Part shown: piece after piece, positions 7,429-14,358 of the stretch
Layout of the letters: each line of letters opens with the position of its first letter
How positions within the stretch are numbered: the stretch's first letter is position 1
Source: Geodermatophilaceae bacterium
Lineage (GTDB): Bacteria > Actinomycetota > Actinomycetes > Mycobacteriales > Geodermatophilaceae
NCBI GenBank assembly: GCA_013813215.1
Contig: JACCSC010000166.1
Coordinates: 1 to 18,240, forward strand
Reading direction: 5' to 3'
DNA length: 18,240 bases
Position numbers and translations under genes: made by a program
The notes under the pieces: model-generated
What the model was told of the DNA's origin: nothing
What the model saw: only the letters and a program-made list of their open reading frames with translations
Databases searched by the model: none

Positions 7429-8103
7429 ATGGACGAGGCCCTCGCCCGGTCCGGCCTGCTGCAGGGGGTCAGTCCCGCGGCCGCCGGCGCCGCCGCGGAG
7501 GCGTTCGAGACGCTGGAATTCAACCGAGGCAGCACGATCTTCAACGAGGGCGACCCGGGCGAGAGCCTCTACGTCGTCCTCGCCGGCAAGGTCAAGATCG
7601 GGCGCCGGGCCTCCGACGGCCGGGAGAACATGCTGGCCGTCATGGGTCCGAGCGACCAGTTCGGCGAGCTGTCGATGTTCGACCCGGGCCCGCGGACCGC
7701 GACCGCGACGGCGTTGACCGATGTGCGGCTGGCCCGGATGCACAAGACGGCCCTGCGACCGTGGATCACCGATCACCCGGAGATCGCCGAGCAGCTGCTG
7801 CGGGTGCTGGCTCGGCGGCTGCGGCGCACGAACAACATCGTCGCGGATCTGATCTTCACCGATGTCCCCGGCCGGGTGGCCAAGTCGCTGCTGCAGATGG
7901 CCAGCCGCTTCGGTACGACGGAGGGCCAGCACATCCGGGTCACCCACGACCTGACCCAGGAGGAGCTGGCGCAGCTCGTGGGCGCCTCCCGGGAGACGGT
8001 GAACAAGGCGCTGGCCGACTTCGCACATCGCGGGTGGCTGCGCCTGGAGGGCAAGACCGTCGTCCTGCTCGACCACGAACGATTGGCTCGTAGGGCTCGC
8101 TGA
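7429..8103 (+). CDS. crp: cAMP-responsive regulator Crp (Crp/Fnr family)
   Basis: A 224-residue transcription factor, the same length as M. tuberculosis CRP (Rv3676). The cyclic-nucleotide pocket is intact: FGELSMFDPGPRTATATAL carries E80, R89 and T90, and the C-helix residues R130 and N135 are also present. The winged helix-turn-helix (LTQEELAQLVGASRETVNKA, about 175-194) binds DNA. GGAGG at 7419-7423 sets the ATG start. The last eight codons and stop are repeated just downstream with synonymous changes only (see findings). In mycobacteria the next gene is a convergent metallo-beta-lactamase; here a 2.3-kb insert separates them. Confidence 0.95.
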   Translation: MDEALARSGLLQGVSPAAAGAAAEAFETLEFNRGSTIFNEGDPGESLYVVLAGKVKIGRRASDGRENMLAVMGPSDQFGELSMFDPGPRTATATALTDVRLARMHKTALRPWITDHPEIAEQLLRVLARRLRRTNNIVADLIFTDVPGRVAKSLLQMASRFGTTEGQHIRVTHDLTQEELAQLVGASRETVNKALADFAHRGWLRLEGKTVVLLDHERLARRAR

Positions 8104-8128
8104 GCGATTGGCCCGCCGGGCTCGCTGA
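8077..8128. repeat. Duplicated crp 3' end
   Basis: 8077-8103 (the crp end, codons E-R-L-A-R-R-A-R-stop) is matched by 8102-8128 with 23 of 27 bases identical. All four differences are synonymous if both copies are read as the same peptide. The period is 25 bases, so the second copy is out of frame with crp and lies after its stop. It looks like a displaced gene end or a recombination scar. Confidence 0.8.
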
Positions 8129-8147
8129 CCCCCACGCTGGTGCTCTG

Positions 8148-8165
8148 GGCGGCCAGCTGGCCGCC
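8148..8165. terminator. 18-base perfect palindrome after crp
   Basis: GGCGGCCAGCTGGCCGCC is perfectly self-complementary and lies 44 bases after the crp stop. As RNA it would fold into a 7-bp stem with an AGCT loop. It could be the crp terminator or a protein-binding dyad. No T-run follows. Confidence 0.45.
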
Positions 8166-8319
8166 GGTCAGCTCGGTCGAATGACTCGTAGCGCCGACTC
8201 ACCTGAACCGTTGCCGGGGCGTCGCAGCCTCGCTCGCCGGCGAGCAACCCAGTCGGCGTCGAGGACGGCCTCGTACGCCAGCGCGGCCCGAGCTTCTGCT
8301 GGGACATCGCCCGACCAGG

Positions 8320-8605
8320 AAGGTCTACGCTGCGCACAATCACCGTCACGTCATGGTCGGCAACGGCTGGCATCGCCTGGCTGTAGACGCCGATCCTGGC
8401 ACGGACCCTGTCCGGCCAACCCGGCCCAGTCACCCTTGCCCGCCACGATGTCGTACCCGTGCAGCTCGGCATCACGGGGCACGGGGTCGTAGCTACGGTG
8501 CGCTCGACGCACGATGCCATCGTTGGCCGCGTCGCCGGGAACCAGCAGGGCCGCGATGAAGTAGCGCTCCTTGGTGTAGCGCTCGTCCATGTAGCTGAGG
8601 AGCAC
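8320..8605 (-). pseudogene. Frameshifted DUF3800-family remnant
   Basis: The first frame (from GTG at 8605) reads LLSYMDERYTKERYFIAALL and later DAELHGYDIVAGKGDW, the N-terminal hallmarks of DUF3800 proteins. Homology then jumps to another frame at about 8405-8410 (one extra base), where RARIGVYSQAMPAVADHDV and TVIVRSVD continue the family pattern. After about 8320 no family resemblance is seen. Intact members are about 220-250 residues, so the C-terminal half is missing or unrecognisable, and the first acidic motif reads DER instead of the usual DES. No Shine-Dalgarno is seen. DUF3800 genes are common in accessory and mobile regions. The remainder of the 8104-8663 gap shows only the crp-tail copy and the palindrome. 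Confidence 0.72.
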
Positions 8606-8663
8606 GGGATGACGCTAGCCCCGGGCACCGACATCTAGGCTGGCTGCGGTTGAGGGCAGCGGG

Positions 8664-9947
8664 TCAAGCGAACACGAAGTAGCGCAGCCAGAGGTAGGGC
8701 GCGCTGAGCGCCACGGTGATGAGCGCGACCACAGCGCCGTACTTGAAGAACTCCAGGAAGCTGATGTGATAGCCGTTGCGTTCGGCGATCCCGACCACGA
8801 CCACGTTGGCGCTCGCACCGACGATCGTCGCGTTGCCACCGAGGTCGGCACCGAGGGCCAACGCCCACCACAGCACGTTGCCGGGGTTGCCGGTGTCCTC
8901 CGCCAGGGTGGCGACGAGCGGCGCCATCGTGGCGACGTACGGGATGTTGTCCACGATGCCCGACAGCACGGCGGACACTACGAGCAGCAGCATCGTGGCC
9001 AGCAGGAGGTTTCCCCCGGTGGCCTCGGTGACCAGCGTGGAGAGCGAGCCGATCACGCCGACCTCGATCAGCGCACCTACCATGATGAACAGGCCGGCGA
9101 AGAACGCCAGGGTGGGCAGCTCCACCTCGCCCAAATACTCCTTCGGCGAGAGTCCGGCGATCGCCACGAGCAGTCCGGCGCCGAGCAGCGCGATCACCGA
9201 CACCTCGGTGTCCAGGGCGGAATGCAGCACGAAGCCGATCATGACCAGGAGCAACACCGCGCCGGCCTTGATCAGCAGTACCCGGTCCCGGATGGCGTCC
9301 TTCTCGTTCAGGCTCATCACCTGGGCGACCCGTGCCTCGTCGTACACGAATGCCTTGCGGAACAAAAACCGGCACATCCCGAGATACACGATCAGGAGCA
9401 GCACGACGATGGGGCCCATGTTGAACACAAAATCGTTGAACGACAGATCTGCCCGACTGGCGATGATGATGTTCGGAGGGTCGCCGATGAGCGTCGCGGC
9501 CCCGCCGATGTTGCAGGCCAGGATTTCGGCGATCAGGAACGGGACCGGCGGTACGCCGAGCCGCAGACACACCAGCAGAGTTACCGGCGCCACGAGCAGC
9601 ACGGTCGTGACGTTGTCCAGCAACGCCGAGGCCACCGCGGTGAGTACGACGAAGGTGACCATGACCCGGAACGGCTGCCCACGAGCCTTCTTGGCCGACC
9701 AGATCGCCAGGAACTCGAATACCCCCGTCTCCCGCAGAACCCCGACGATGATCATCATCCCGAGCAGCAGGAAGATGACGTTCCAGTCGATACCGGTCTC
9801 TTCGCTGAAGAAGGCTTCCTCGGCGCCGACCACTCCGGCGGCCAGCATGATCGCCGCACCGCCGAGGGCGGCCGCCACCCGGTGGATCCGTTCGGTGACA
9901 ATCAGGACGTAGGCGCCGACGAACACGACGACCGCGAGAATCTCCAC
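8664..9947 (-). CDS. ArsB/NhaD-type ion permease (SLC13/IT superfamily)
   Basis: A 427-residue membrane protein with about 11 hydrophobic helices. Two inverted-repeat signature loops of the ion transporter superfamily are visible: NIGGAATLIGDPPNIIIA in the first half and DLGGNATIVGASANVVVVG in the second. Also typical are SALLDNVTTVLLVAPVT and SGIVDNIPYVATMAP. Such proteins are often named arsenite/antimonite or Na+/H+ permeases; no ars genes are near, so the substrate is unknown. The GTG start lies four bases after the CBS gene stop, suggesting a two-gene unit. The 3' half contains A-rich runs (for example near 9361 and 9428) unusual for this window, hinting at different ancestry. Confidence 0.88.
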   Translation of the reverse strand: MEILAVVVFVGAYVLIVTERIHRVAAALGGAAIMLAAGVVGAEEAFFSEETGIDWNVIFLLLGMMIIVGVLRETGVFEFLAIWSAKKARGQPFRVMVTFVVLTAVASALLDNVTTVLLVAPVTLLVCLRLGVPPVPFLIAEILACNIGGAATLIGDPPNIIIASRADLSFNDFVFNMGPIVVLLLIVYLGMCRFLFRKAFVYDEARVAQVMSLNEKDAIRDRVLLIKAGAVLLLVMIGFVLHSALDTEVSVIALLGAGLLVAIAGLSPKEYLGEVELPTLAFFAGLFIMVGALIEVGVIGSLSTLVTEATGGNLLLATMLLLVVSAVLSGIVDNIPYVATMAPLVATLAEDTGNPGNVLWWALALGADLGGNATIVGASANVVVVGIAERNGYHISFLEFFKYGAVVALITVALSAPYLWLRYFVFA

Positions 9948-9951
9948 CTAG

Positions 9952-10398
9952 TCAGTCCGCCGGGAGGTAACGCTCGAGCAGGTCCGCGACGGTGACGCAG
10001 CCGAGCAGTCGACCTTCCTCGACCACGGCGACCAGGGGGCTGTGCGCGCGGGCCATCAGCGCCGCGACCTCCATCACCGTGTCCTCGCCCTTGACCACCG
10101 GTAGCTCGTACTCCTCCTTCGGCAGCAGATCTCGCACCCGGCGTCCGGCCAGTTCGGCGAACATCTCGTCGGCGGCCGCCTCGTCGATCACCCGGGCCAG
10201 TGCCTCGTCGTCCTGGACGTAGCGCGGGATGACGAAGCGCAGCACCTGCGAGCCGGGCAGGATCGTGTGTGGACTCCCGTCGCCGTGGCAGACAACGATG
10301 CCGGGCAGCTTGCGGTCGGCCATCAACCGCGCGGCGTCCAGTGCGTCGTCGTCCAGCCCGACGGCCGGAAACGGTACGGCGAGATCGCGAGCTCGCAT
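9952..10398 (-). CDS. CBS-pair domain protein
   Basis: A 148-residue cytoplasmic protein made almost wholly of two CBS motifs. The first is about residues 1-60 (MRARDLAVPFPAVGLDDDAL, then DAARLMADRKLPGIVV). The second is about residues 87-148 (VRDLLPKEEYELPVVKGEDT, then MARAHSPLVAVVEEGRLLGC and VTVADLLERYL). CBS pairs bind adenine nucleotides and act as sensors in channels and enzymes. It lies directly upstream of the permease with a 4-base gap, so it may be a separate regulatory subunit; this is inference. The ATG start has TAGGGT six bases upstream (possible leaderless -10) and also a G-rich stretch that could serve as ribosome-binding site. Confidence 0.85.
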   Translation of the reverse strand: MRARDLAVPFPAVGLDDDALDAARLMADRKLPGIVVCHGDGSPHTILPGSQVLRFVIPRYVQDDEALARVIDEAAADEMFAELAGRRVRDLLPKEEYELPVVKGEDTVMEVAALMARAHSPLVAVVEEGRLLGCVTVADLLERYLPAD

Positions 10399-10407
10399 CC
10401 CCCGACC

Positions 10408-11175
10408 CTAGCGGCGCAGGTAGTCCAGCTGGGCGCGGACCGACAGCTCGGCGGCGTCCCACACCGAGCGGTCGACGTCGGCGTACACGTCCTCGACGAT
10501 CCTCCGTGCGGAGACGTCCGGGCCGAGCCGCCGCACGGCCGACTGCACCTGCGCCAGCCGCTGCTCCCGGTGCTCTAGGTACATCGCGGCCACGCCGGCG
10601 AGCGAGGGCAACTCCGGGCCGTGGCCGGGAAGCACGCGCCGCTCACCCAGCGCCGCCAGCCGGCGCAGCGAGGCCAGGTAGTCGGCCAGCACACCGTCCG
10701 GGTGGGCGACCACCGTCGTTCCCCGGCCGAGGATCGTGTCACCGGTCAGTACGGCGTCGGCCAGCAGCAGGCACACCGAGTCGCTCGAGTGGCCGGGCGT
10801 CGTGAGCACATCGAGGGTCAGGCCCGCGGCTTCGATCGACTCCCCACCGCGCAACCGCCCGCCACCGTGACAGTGCTCCACCTCGGCCGCGCGGGCCGGT
10901 GCACCGGTCAGCTCGTGCAGCCGCTGCGCCCCCTCGGTGTGGTCGTGGTGCCGGTGGGTGATCAGGATCAGCTCGACGCGCCCGGCGGCCACGATCGCCT
11001 CGAGGTGCTCGCCGTCGTCCGGTCCGGGGTCGACCACGACCAGCGCGTCGGACGCGCCGAGCAGCCAGGTGTTGGTTCCGTCCAGGGTCATCGGGCCCGG
11101 GTTGCGGGCCAGGAGCACGGCGGCGTACGGCGTGACCCGACGGACCTCGCCGTACGCTGGATGCGCGAGCGTCAC
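10408..11175 (-). CDS. Metallo-beta-lactamase-fold hydrolase (Rv3677c-like)
   Basis: A 255-residue MBL-fold protein. Metal ligands are visible: H74, H76, D78 and H79 (THRHHDHTEG), H129 (TTPGHSSD), D146 (LTGDTILG) and H185 (LPGHGPE). The stretch RNPGPMTLDGTNTWLLG at the N-terminus and the C-terminal helical segment with HREQRL are typical of the LACTB2-like group. That group includes an endoribonuclease in mitochondria, while the bacterial role is unclear. The GTG start overlaps the upstream Nudix stop (GTGA, 11172-11175). The gene is convergent with crp as in M. tuberculosis, but displaced by 2.3 kb. Confidence 0.9.
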   Translation of the reverse strand: MTLAHPAYGEVRRVTPYAAVLLARNPGPMTLDGTNTWLLGASDALVVVDPGPDDGEHLEAIVAAGRVELILITHRHHDHTEGAQRLHELTGAPARAAEVEHCHGGGRLRGGESIEAAGLTLDVLTTPGHSSDSVCLLLADAVLTGDTILGRGTTVVAHPDGVLADYLASLRRLAALGERRVLPGHGPELPSLAGVAAMYLEHREQRLAQVQSAVRRLGPDVSARRIVEDVYADVDRSVWDAAELSVRAQLDYLRR

Positions 11176-11987
11176 CGCGCGGCCCGGCCGCGACCCAGTC
11201 GAATGGGTGGGCGCATCCGGCTGCCGTCCGGCATCACCACGAACTCGCCGGTCTCGTCGTACTCCAGCCGAGGTTGCACCCGCTCCAGCCGACCCGGCGG
11301 CGCCGCCGCGAGCACGTCGGTGACCGAGCCGTGCCGCGCGACGTCGCGCAGGGTGTAGAGGGTCGGCGCGAGCATCGCCCGGTCGCCGCGGTCGTACTGC
11401 GCCAGCGCCTCGACCGGGGTGACCCACACCGCCTCGTCGGCCTCGCCGGACACGTCGCGGGCCTGCACCCCGACGGGCAGCGCGGCGACGAAGAAGCGGG
11501 TGTCGTAGCGCCGCGGTTCGTCCACCGGGGTGATCCAGTGCGCCCACGGGCGCAGCAGGTCCGCGCGCAGGGTCAGCTCCTGGGCCTCGAGCAGCCCGCC
11601 GAGGGACAGCTCGCGGGCCAGCAGCGCCTGCCGGCGGGCCTCCCACTCGACGTCGTCGGCCACCACCACGTCGCCGCCGGACGGCGAGGCCAGCAGGACG
11701 CCGGACTCCTCGAACGTCTCGCGGACCGCGGCGCAGACCAGCGCCCGGGCCAGCCGCTCGGTGCAGCCGAAGGACTCCGCCCACACCGCCGGTGACGGGC
11801 CGATCCAGCCGGGATGTACGTCGGCGTCGCGCGGGTCGACGCTGCCGCCGGGGTAGGCCGTCATGCCGCCGGCGAAGGGCATCCCGCGCACCCGACGCAG
11901 CAGGTAGACCTCGACCGGCCCGGGATCCGCGGCGCGGAGCAGGAGCACCGTGGCCGCGTCGCGCGGCACCGCGGGGGCCTCGGGCAC
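11172..11987 (-). CDS. NUDT19-like Nudix hydrolase
   Basis: A 271-residue Nudix protein with a long insertion inside the Nudix box: AYPGGSVDPRD is separated by about 40 residues from the rest of the box, VRETFEESGVLLA. That layout is characteristic of NUDT19-type enzymes, for which CoA diphosphatase activity is known in mammals; the bacterial substrate is not established. The glutamates of REtfEEsG are present. GTG at 11987 is preferred because TAGCAT lies seven bases upstream on the minus strand, fitting a leaderless transcript; GTG at 11969 is the alternative. The last bases overlap the MBL gene. It is divergent from the gene at 12069. Confidence 0.85.
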   Translation of the reverse strand: MPEAPAVPRDAATVLLLRAADPGPVEVYLLRRVRGMPFAGGMTAYPGGSVDPRDADVHPGWIGPSPAVWAESFGCTERLARALVCAAVRETFEESGVLLASPSGGDVVVADDVEWEARRQALLARELSLGGLLEAQELTLRADLLRPWAHWITPVDEPRRYDTRFFVAALPVGVQARDVSGEADEAVWVTPVEALAQYDRGDRAMLAPTLYTLRDVARHGSVTDVLAAAPPGRLERVQPRLEYDETGEFVVMPDGSRMRPPIRLGRGRAAR

Positions 11988-12000
11988 GACGCCGATGCTA
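11988..12000 (-). promoter_or_regulatory. Candidate leaderless promoter -10 element for the NUDT19-like gene
   Basis: On the minus strand TAGCAT (TANNNT type) is followed by seven bases and then the GTG start at 11987. No Shine-Dalgarno sequence is present. No clear -35 is seen in the 81-base divergent gap. Confidence 0.45.
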
Positions 12001-12068
12001 ACGCCGACCCGCTGCTGATCAGCCGACCGGTGTGTTAGACAGGCTGCCCCCGAGCCCGAGGAGCGTCC

Positions 12069-13196
12069 ATGGCCGAGCTGCGCCTCGGTGCGCTGTGCAG
12101 CACCCGCAAGGAGAACGAGCAGCGGCTGCCGATCCACCCCGAACACATCGAGCGGATCGATGCCGACCTGAGAGCCCGGATCTTCCTCGAGCAGGGTTAC
12201 GGCACGAGCGTCGGCCGCGGGGACGACGAGCTGGCACCGCTGGTTGGAGGCCTGCTGCGCCGGGAGGAACTGCTCGAGCGCAGTGACATCGTGCTGCTGC
12301 CCAAGCCCCTGCCCGCGGACCTGGCCGAGCTGCCCGACGGCACGATCCTGTGGGGTTGGCCGCACTGCGTGCAGGACCGCGAGATCACCCAGATCGCGAT
12401 CGACAAGAAGCTGACCCTGCTGGCCTTCGAGGCGATGAACCGCTGGGCCGACGACGGCTCCTTCGGCGTACACATCTTCCATCGCAACAACGAGATCGCC
12501 GGCTACGCCTCCGTCCTGCACGCGCTGCAGCTGTCCGGCATCACCGGCACCTACGGTCGTAAGCTGTCCGCCGCCGTGATCGGTTTCGGCGCCACGGGGC
12601 GTGGCGCGGTCATCGCGCTGGATGCCCTCGGCATACACGACATCCACGTGCTGACCCAGCGACCGATCGCGACCGTCACCGCACCGATCGATCCGATGGT
12701 CCTGGTCCAGTTCCGCCACGATGACAACGTCGCGGTCGTCGACGGCGTCGAGGTACCTGTGCCGGACTACCTGGCCAGGCACGACATCGTCGTGAACTGC
12801 GTGCTGCAGAACCCGGACGACCCGATGATGTTCCTCGGCGAGGGCGACGTGGCCCGCTTCCGTCGCGGTGCCCTGATAGTCGACGTCTCCTGCGACGAGG
12901 CCATGGGCTTCCCGTTCGCCCGCCCGACGCCGTTCACCGCACCGACGTTCACCGCCGGCGACAGCGTCACCTACTACGGCGTCGACCACAGCCCGTCCCA
13001 CCTCTGGAACTCTGCGACGTGGGAGATCAGCGAGGCCCTGCTGCCGTACCTGGGCACCGTGCTCGGCGGCCCGCAGGCGTGGGACGCCGACGAGACGATC
13101 CGCCGCTGCATCGAGATCCGGGAGGGCAGGGTGTGCAACGAGCAGATCCTGTCCTTCCAGAACCGGGCGCCGGAGTACCCGTACCCGCCGCGCTGA
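12069..13196 (+). CDS. Alanine dehydrogenase/PNT-family enzyme, N5-(carboxyethyl)ornithine synthase-like
   Basis: A 375-residue NAD(P)-dependent enzyme. The N-terminal substrate half has TRKENEQRLPIHPEHI (residues 12-27), LLPKPLP (K79) and WGWPHCVQD (H99), resembling the pyruvate-binding Arg/Lys/His of alanine dehydrogenase. The Rossmann motif is IGFGATGRGA (171-180). Overall pattern and length resemble N5-(carboxyethyl)ornithine synthase, which reductively joins pyruvate with the side-chain amine of ornithine or lysine; saccharopine-dehydrogenase-like activity is another possibility. GAGGAG at 12058-12063 supports the ATG start. It is probably monocistronic, 51 bases ahead of the sigma-factor gene. 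Family is fairly sure, exact reaction is not. Confidence 0.75.
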   Translation: MAELRLGALCSTRKENEQRLPIHPEHIERIDADLRARIFLEQGYGTSVGRGDDELAPLVGGLLRREELLERSDIVLLPKPLPADLAELPDGTILWGWPHCVQDREITQIAIDKKLTLLAFEAMNRWADDGSFGVHIFHRNNEIAGYASVLHALQLSGITGTYGRKLSAAVIGFGATGRGAVIALDALGIHDIHVLTQRPIATVTAPIDPMVLVQFRHDDNVAVVDGVEVPVPDYLARHDIVVNCVLQNPDDPMMFLGEGDVARFRRGALIVDVSCDEAMGFPFARPTPFTAPTFTAGDSVTYYGVDHSPSHLWNSATWEISEALLPYLGTVLGGPQAWDADETIRRCIEIREGRVCNEQILSFQNRAPEYPYPPR

Positions 13197-13247
13197 GACC
13201 TCACATTCGCGCCCCGGCCCGCGTCTACCGACCGTGAGCTGCCCGTC

Positions 13248-13727
13248 GTGAACAGCGTGCCGTTCGACGGCGTGGTCACCCGCCATGGGCCGACCGTGCT
13301 GCGGGTCTGTCGAGCCGTGCTCGGGCCGGTGGCCGCGGAGGACGCCTGGTCGGAGACGTTCCTGGCCGCGCTGCGGGCCTACCCCGAGTTGCCCGAGAAC
13401 AGCAACGTCGAGGCCTGGCTCGTCACCATCGCCCATCGCAAGGCAATCGACGCAGTGCGAGCCGCCGCCCGCCGGCCGGTGCCGGTCGCCGAACCCGACC
13501 TCGGCGCCGACCCGAGGCCGACCGTCGAGCCCGAGTCGACGTTATGGGACGCCGTGCGTGCCCTGCCGGACAAACAGCGACTGTGCGTCGCCTACCACTA
13601 CCTGGGCGGACTCCCGTACGACGAGATCGCCGCCATCGTCGGCGGTACGGCGGCGGCCGCCCGTCGGGCCGCGGCCGATGGCGTCGCCACGCTGCGGCGC
13701 ACCTACCCCCGAGGAGACACCGCATGA
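13248..13727 (+). CDS. ECF-type RNA polymerase sigma factor
   Basis: A 159-residue short sigma factor with only the two domains of the extracytoplasmic-function class. Region 2 is at about residues 8-76 (AEDAWSETFLAALRAYPELP, then EAWLVTIAHRKAIDAVRAAA). Region 4 is at about 98-155 (LWDAVRALPDKQRLCVAYHY, then YDEIAAIVGGTAAAARRAAA). The GTG at 13248 is the first start giving a normal region 2. Its stop overlaps the ogt start in ATGA (13724-13727), so the two are translationally coupled. No anti-sigma gene (membrane or zinc-binding type) is adjacent. Control of DNA-alkylation repair is inferred from this arrangement only. Confidence 0.9.
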   Translation: MNSVPFDGVVTRHGPTVLRVCRAVLGPVAAEDAWSETFLAALRAYPELPENSNVEAWLVTIAHRKAIDAVRAAARRPVPVAEPDLGADPRPTVEPESTLWDAVRALPDKQRLCVAYHYLGGLPYDEIAAIVGGTAAAARRAAADGVATLRRTYPRGDTA

Positions 13728-14338
13728 GCGCCACCGAAGACCTGCTGACCGCCCTGCCGAGCGATCCCGCCGCCGAGCGTCGGCTGCGCGACCGGCTCGT
13801 GGCCGAGGCCGAGCGGACGGGCCTGCTGGACGTGGCCTACCGCAACATCGACAGCCCGGTCGGACCGCTGCTGCTGGCCGCGTCCGAGGCTGGCCTGCTC
13901 AAGGTGGCCTTCGCCGCCGTGGAGGACCGCGACCAGGTGCTGGCCAGCCTGGCCGCGCGGATCAGTCCGCGGCTGCTGCACGCGCCGGCCCGGCTGGACG
14001 GGGCGGCCCGCGAGCTCGGGGAGTACTTCGCCGGCCACCGGACCGCCTTCGAGCTGCCGTTGGACCTCCGGCTGGCGCACGGCTTCCGGCGTACCGTCCT
14101 CGACCACCTGCGCCGGGTCGACTACGGAAGCACCACGACGTACGCCGCTCTGGCCGCGCAGGCCGGCAGCCCGCGCGCGGTCCGCGCGACCGGCTCGGCC
14201 TGCGCGACGAACCCGCTGCCCTTGGTCGTGCCCTGCCACCGGGTTCTGCGCAGCGACGGAACGGTAGGCCAGTACGCCGGCGGCGCCGAGGTCAAGCAGG
14301 CGCTGCTCCGCCTGGAGTCCTCGACGATGGTCACCTGA
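13724..14338 (+). CDS. ogt: Methylated-DNA-protein cysteine methyltransferase
   Basis: A 204-residue suicide repair protein that takes the methyl group from O6-methylguanine onto its own cysteine. The active site is VVPCHRVLRSDGTVGQYAGG (C171). The DNA-binding helix stretch is at 142-164 (AGSPRAVRATGSACATNP). Residues 1-38 are an extra N-terminal helical segment rich in Arg, Glu and Ala (ERRLRDRLVAEAERTGLLDV) before the usual domain start at DSPVGPL. The ATG lies inside the sigma-factor stop (ATGA), with GAGGAG upstream at 13711-13716. The N-terminal segment might contact the sigma factor; that is speculation. Confidence 0.93.
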   Translation: MSATEDLLTALPSDPAAERRLRDRLVAEAERTGLLDVAYRNIDSPVGPLLLAASEAGLLKVAFAAVEDRDQVLASLAARISPRLLHAPARLDGAARELGEYFAGHRTAFELPLDLRLAHGFRRTVLDHLRRVDYGSTTTYAALAAQAGSPRAVRATGSACATNPLPLVVPCHRVLRSDGTVGQYAGGAEVKQALLRLESSTMVT

Positions 14339-14358
14339 TCAAAGTTGCAGACCCGAGG

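Noticed and set aside
8664..9947. Arsenic-resistance operon
   Set aside because: Only the permease resembles ArsB; no arsR, arsC or ATPase gene is nearby, so arsenite transport is not supported.
13197..13247. Promoter or CRP-type site before the sigma factor
   Set aside because: TCACA and GTGAG half-sites are present but spacing does not match the TGTGA-N6-TCACA pattern, and no clear -35/-10 pair was seen.
11988..13436. Minus-strand open frame continuing upstream of the NUDT19-like gene
   Set aside because: It is antisense to the clear PNT-family enzyme gene. Real Nudix sequence begins at about 11987.
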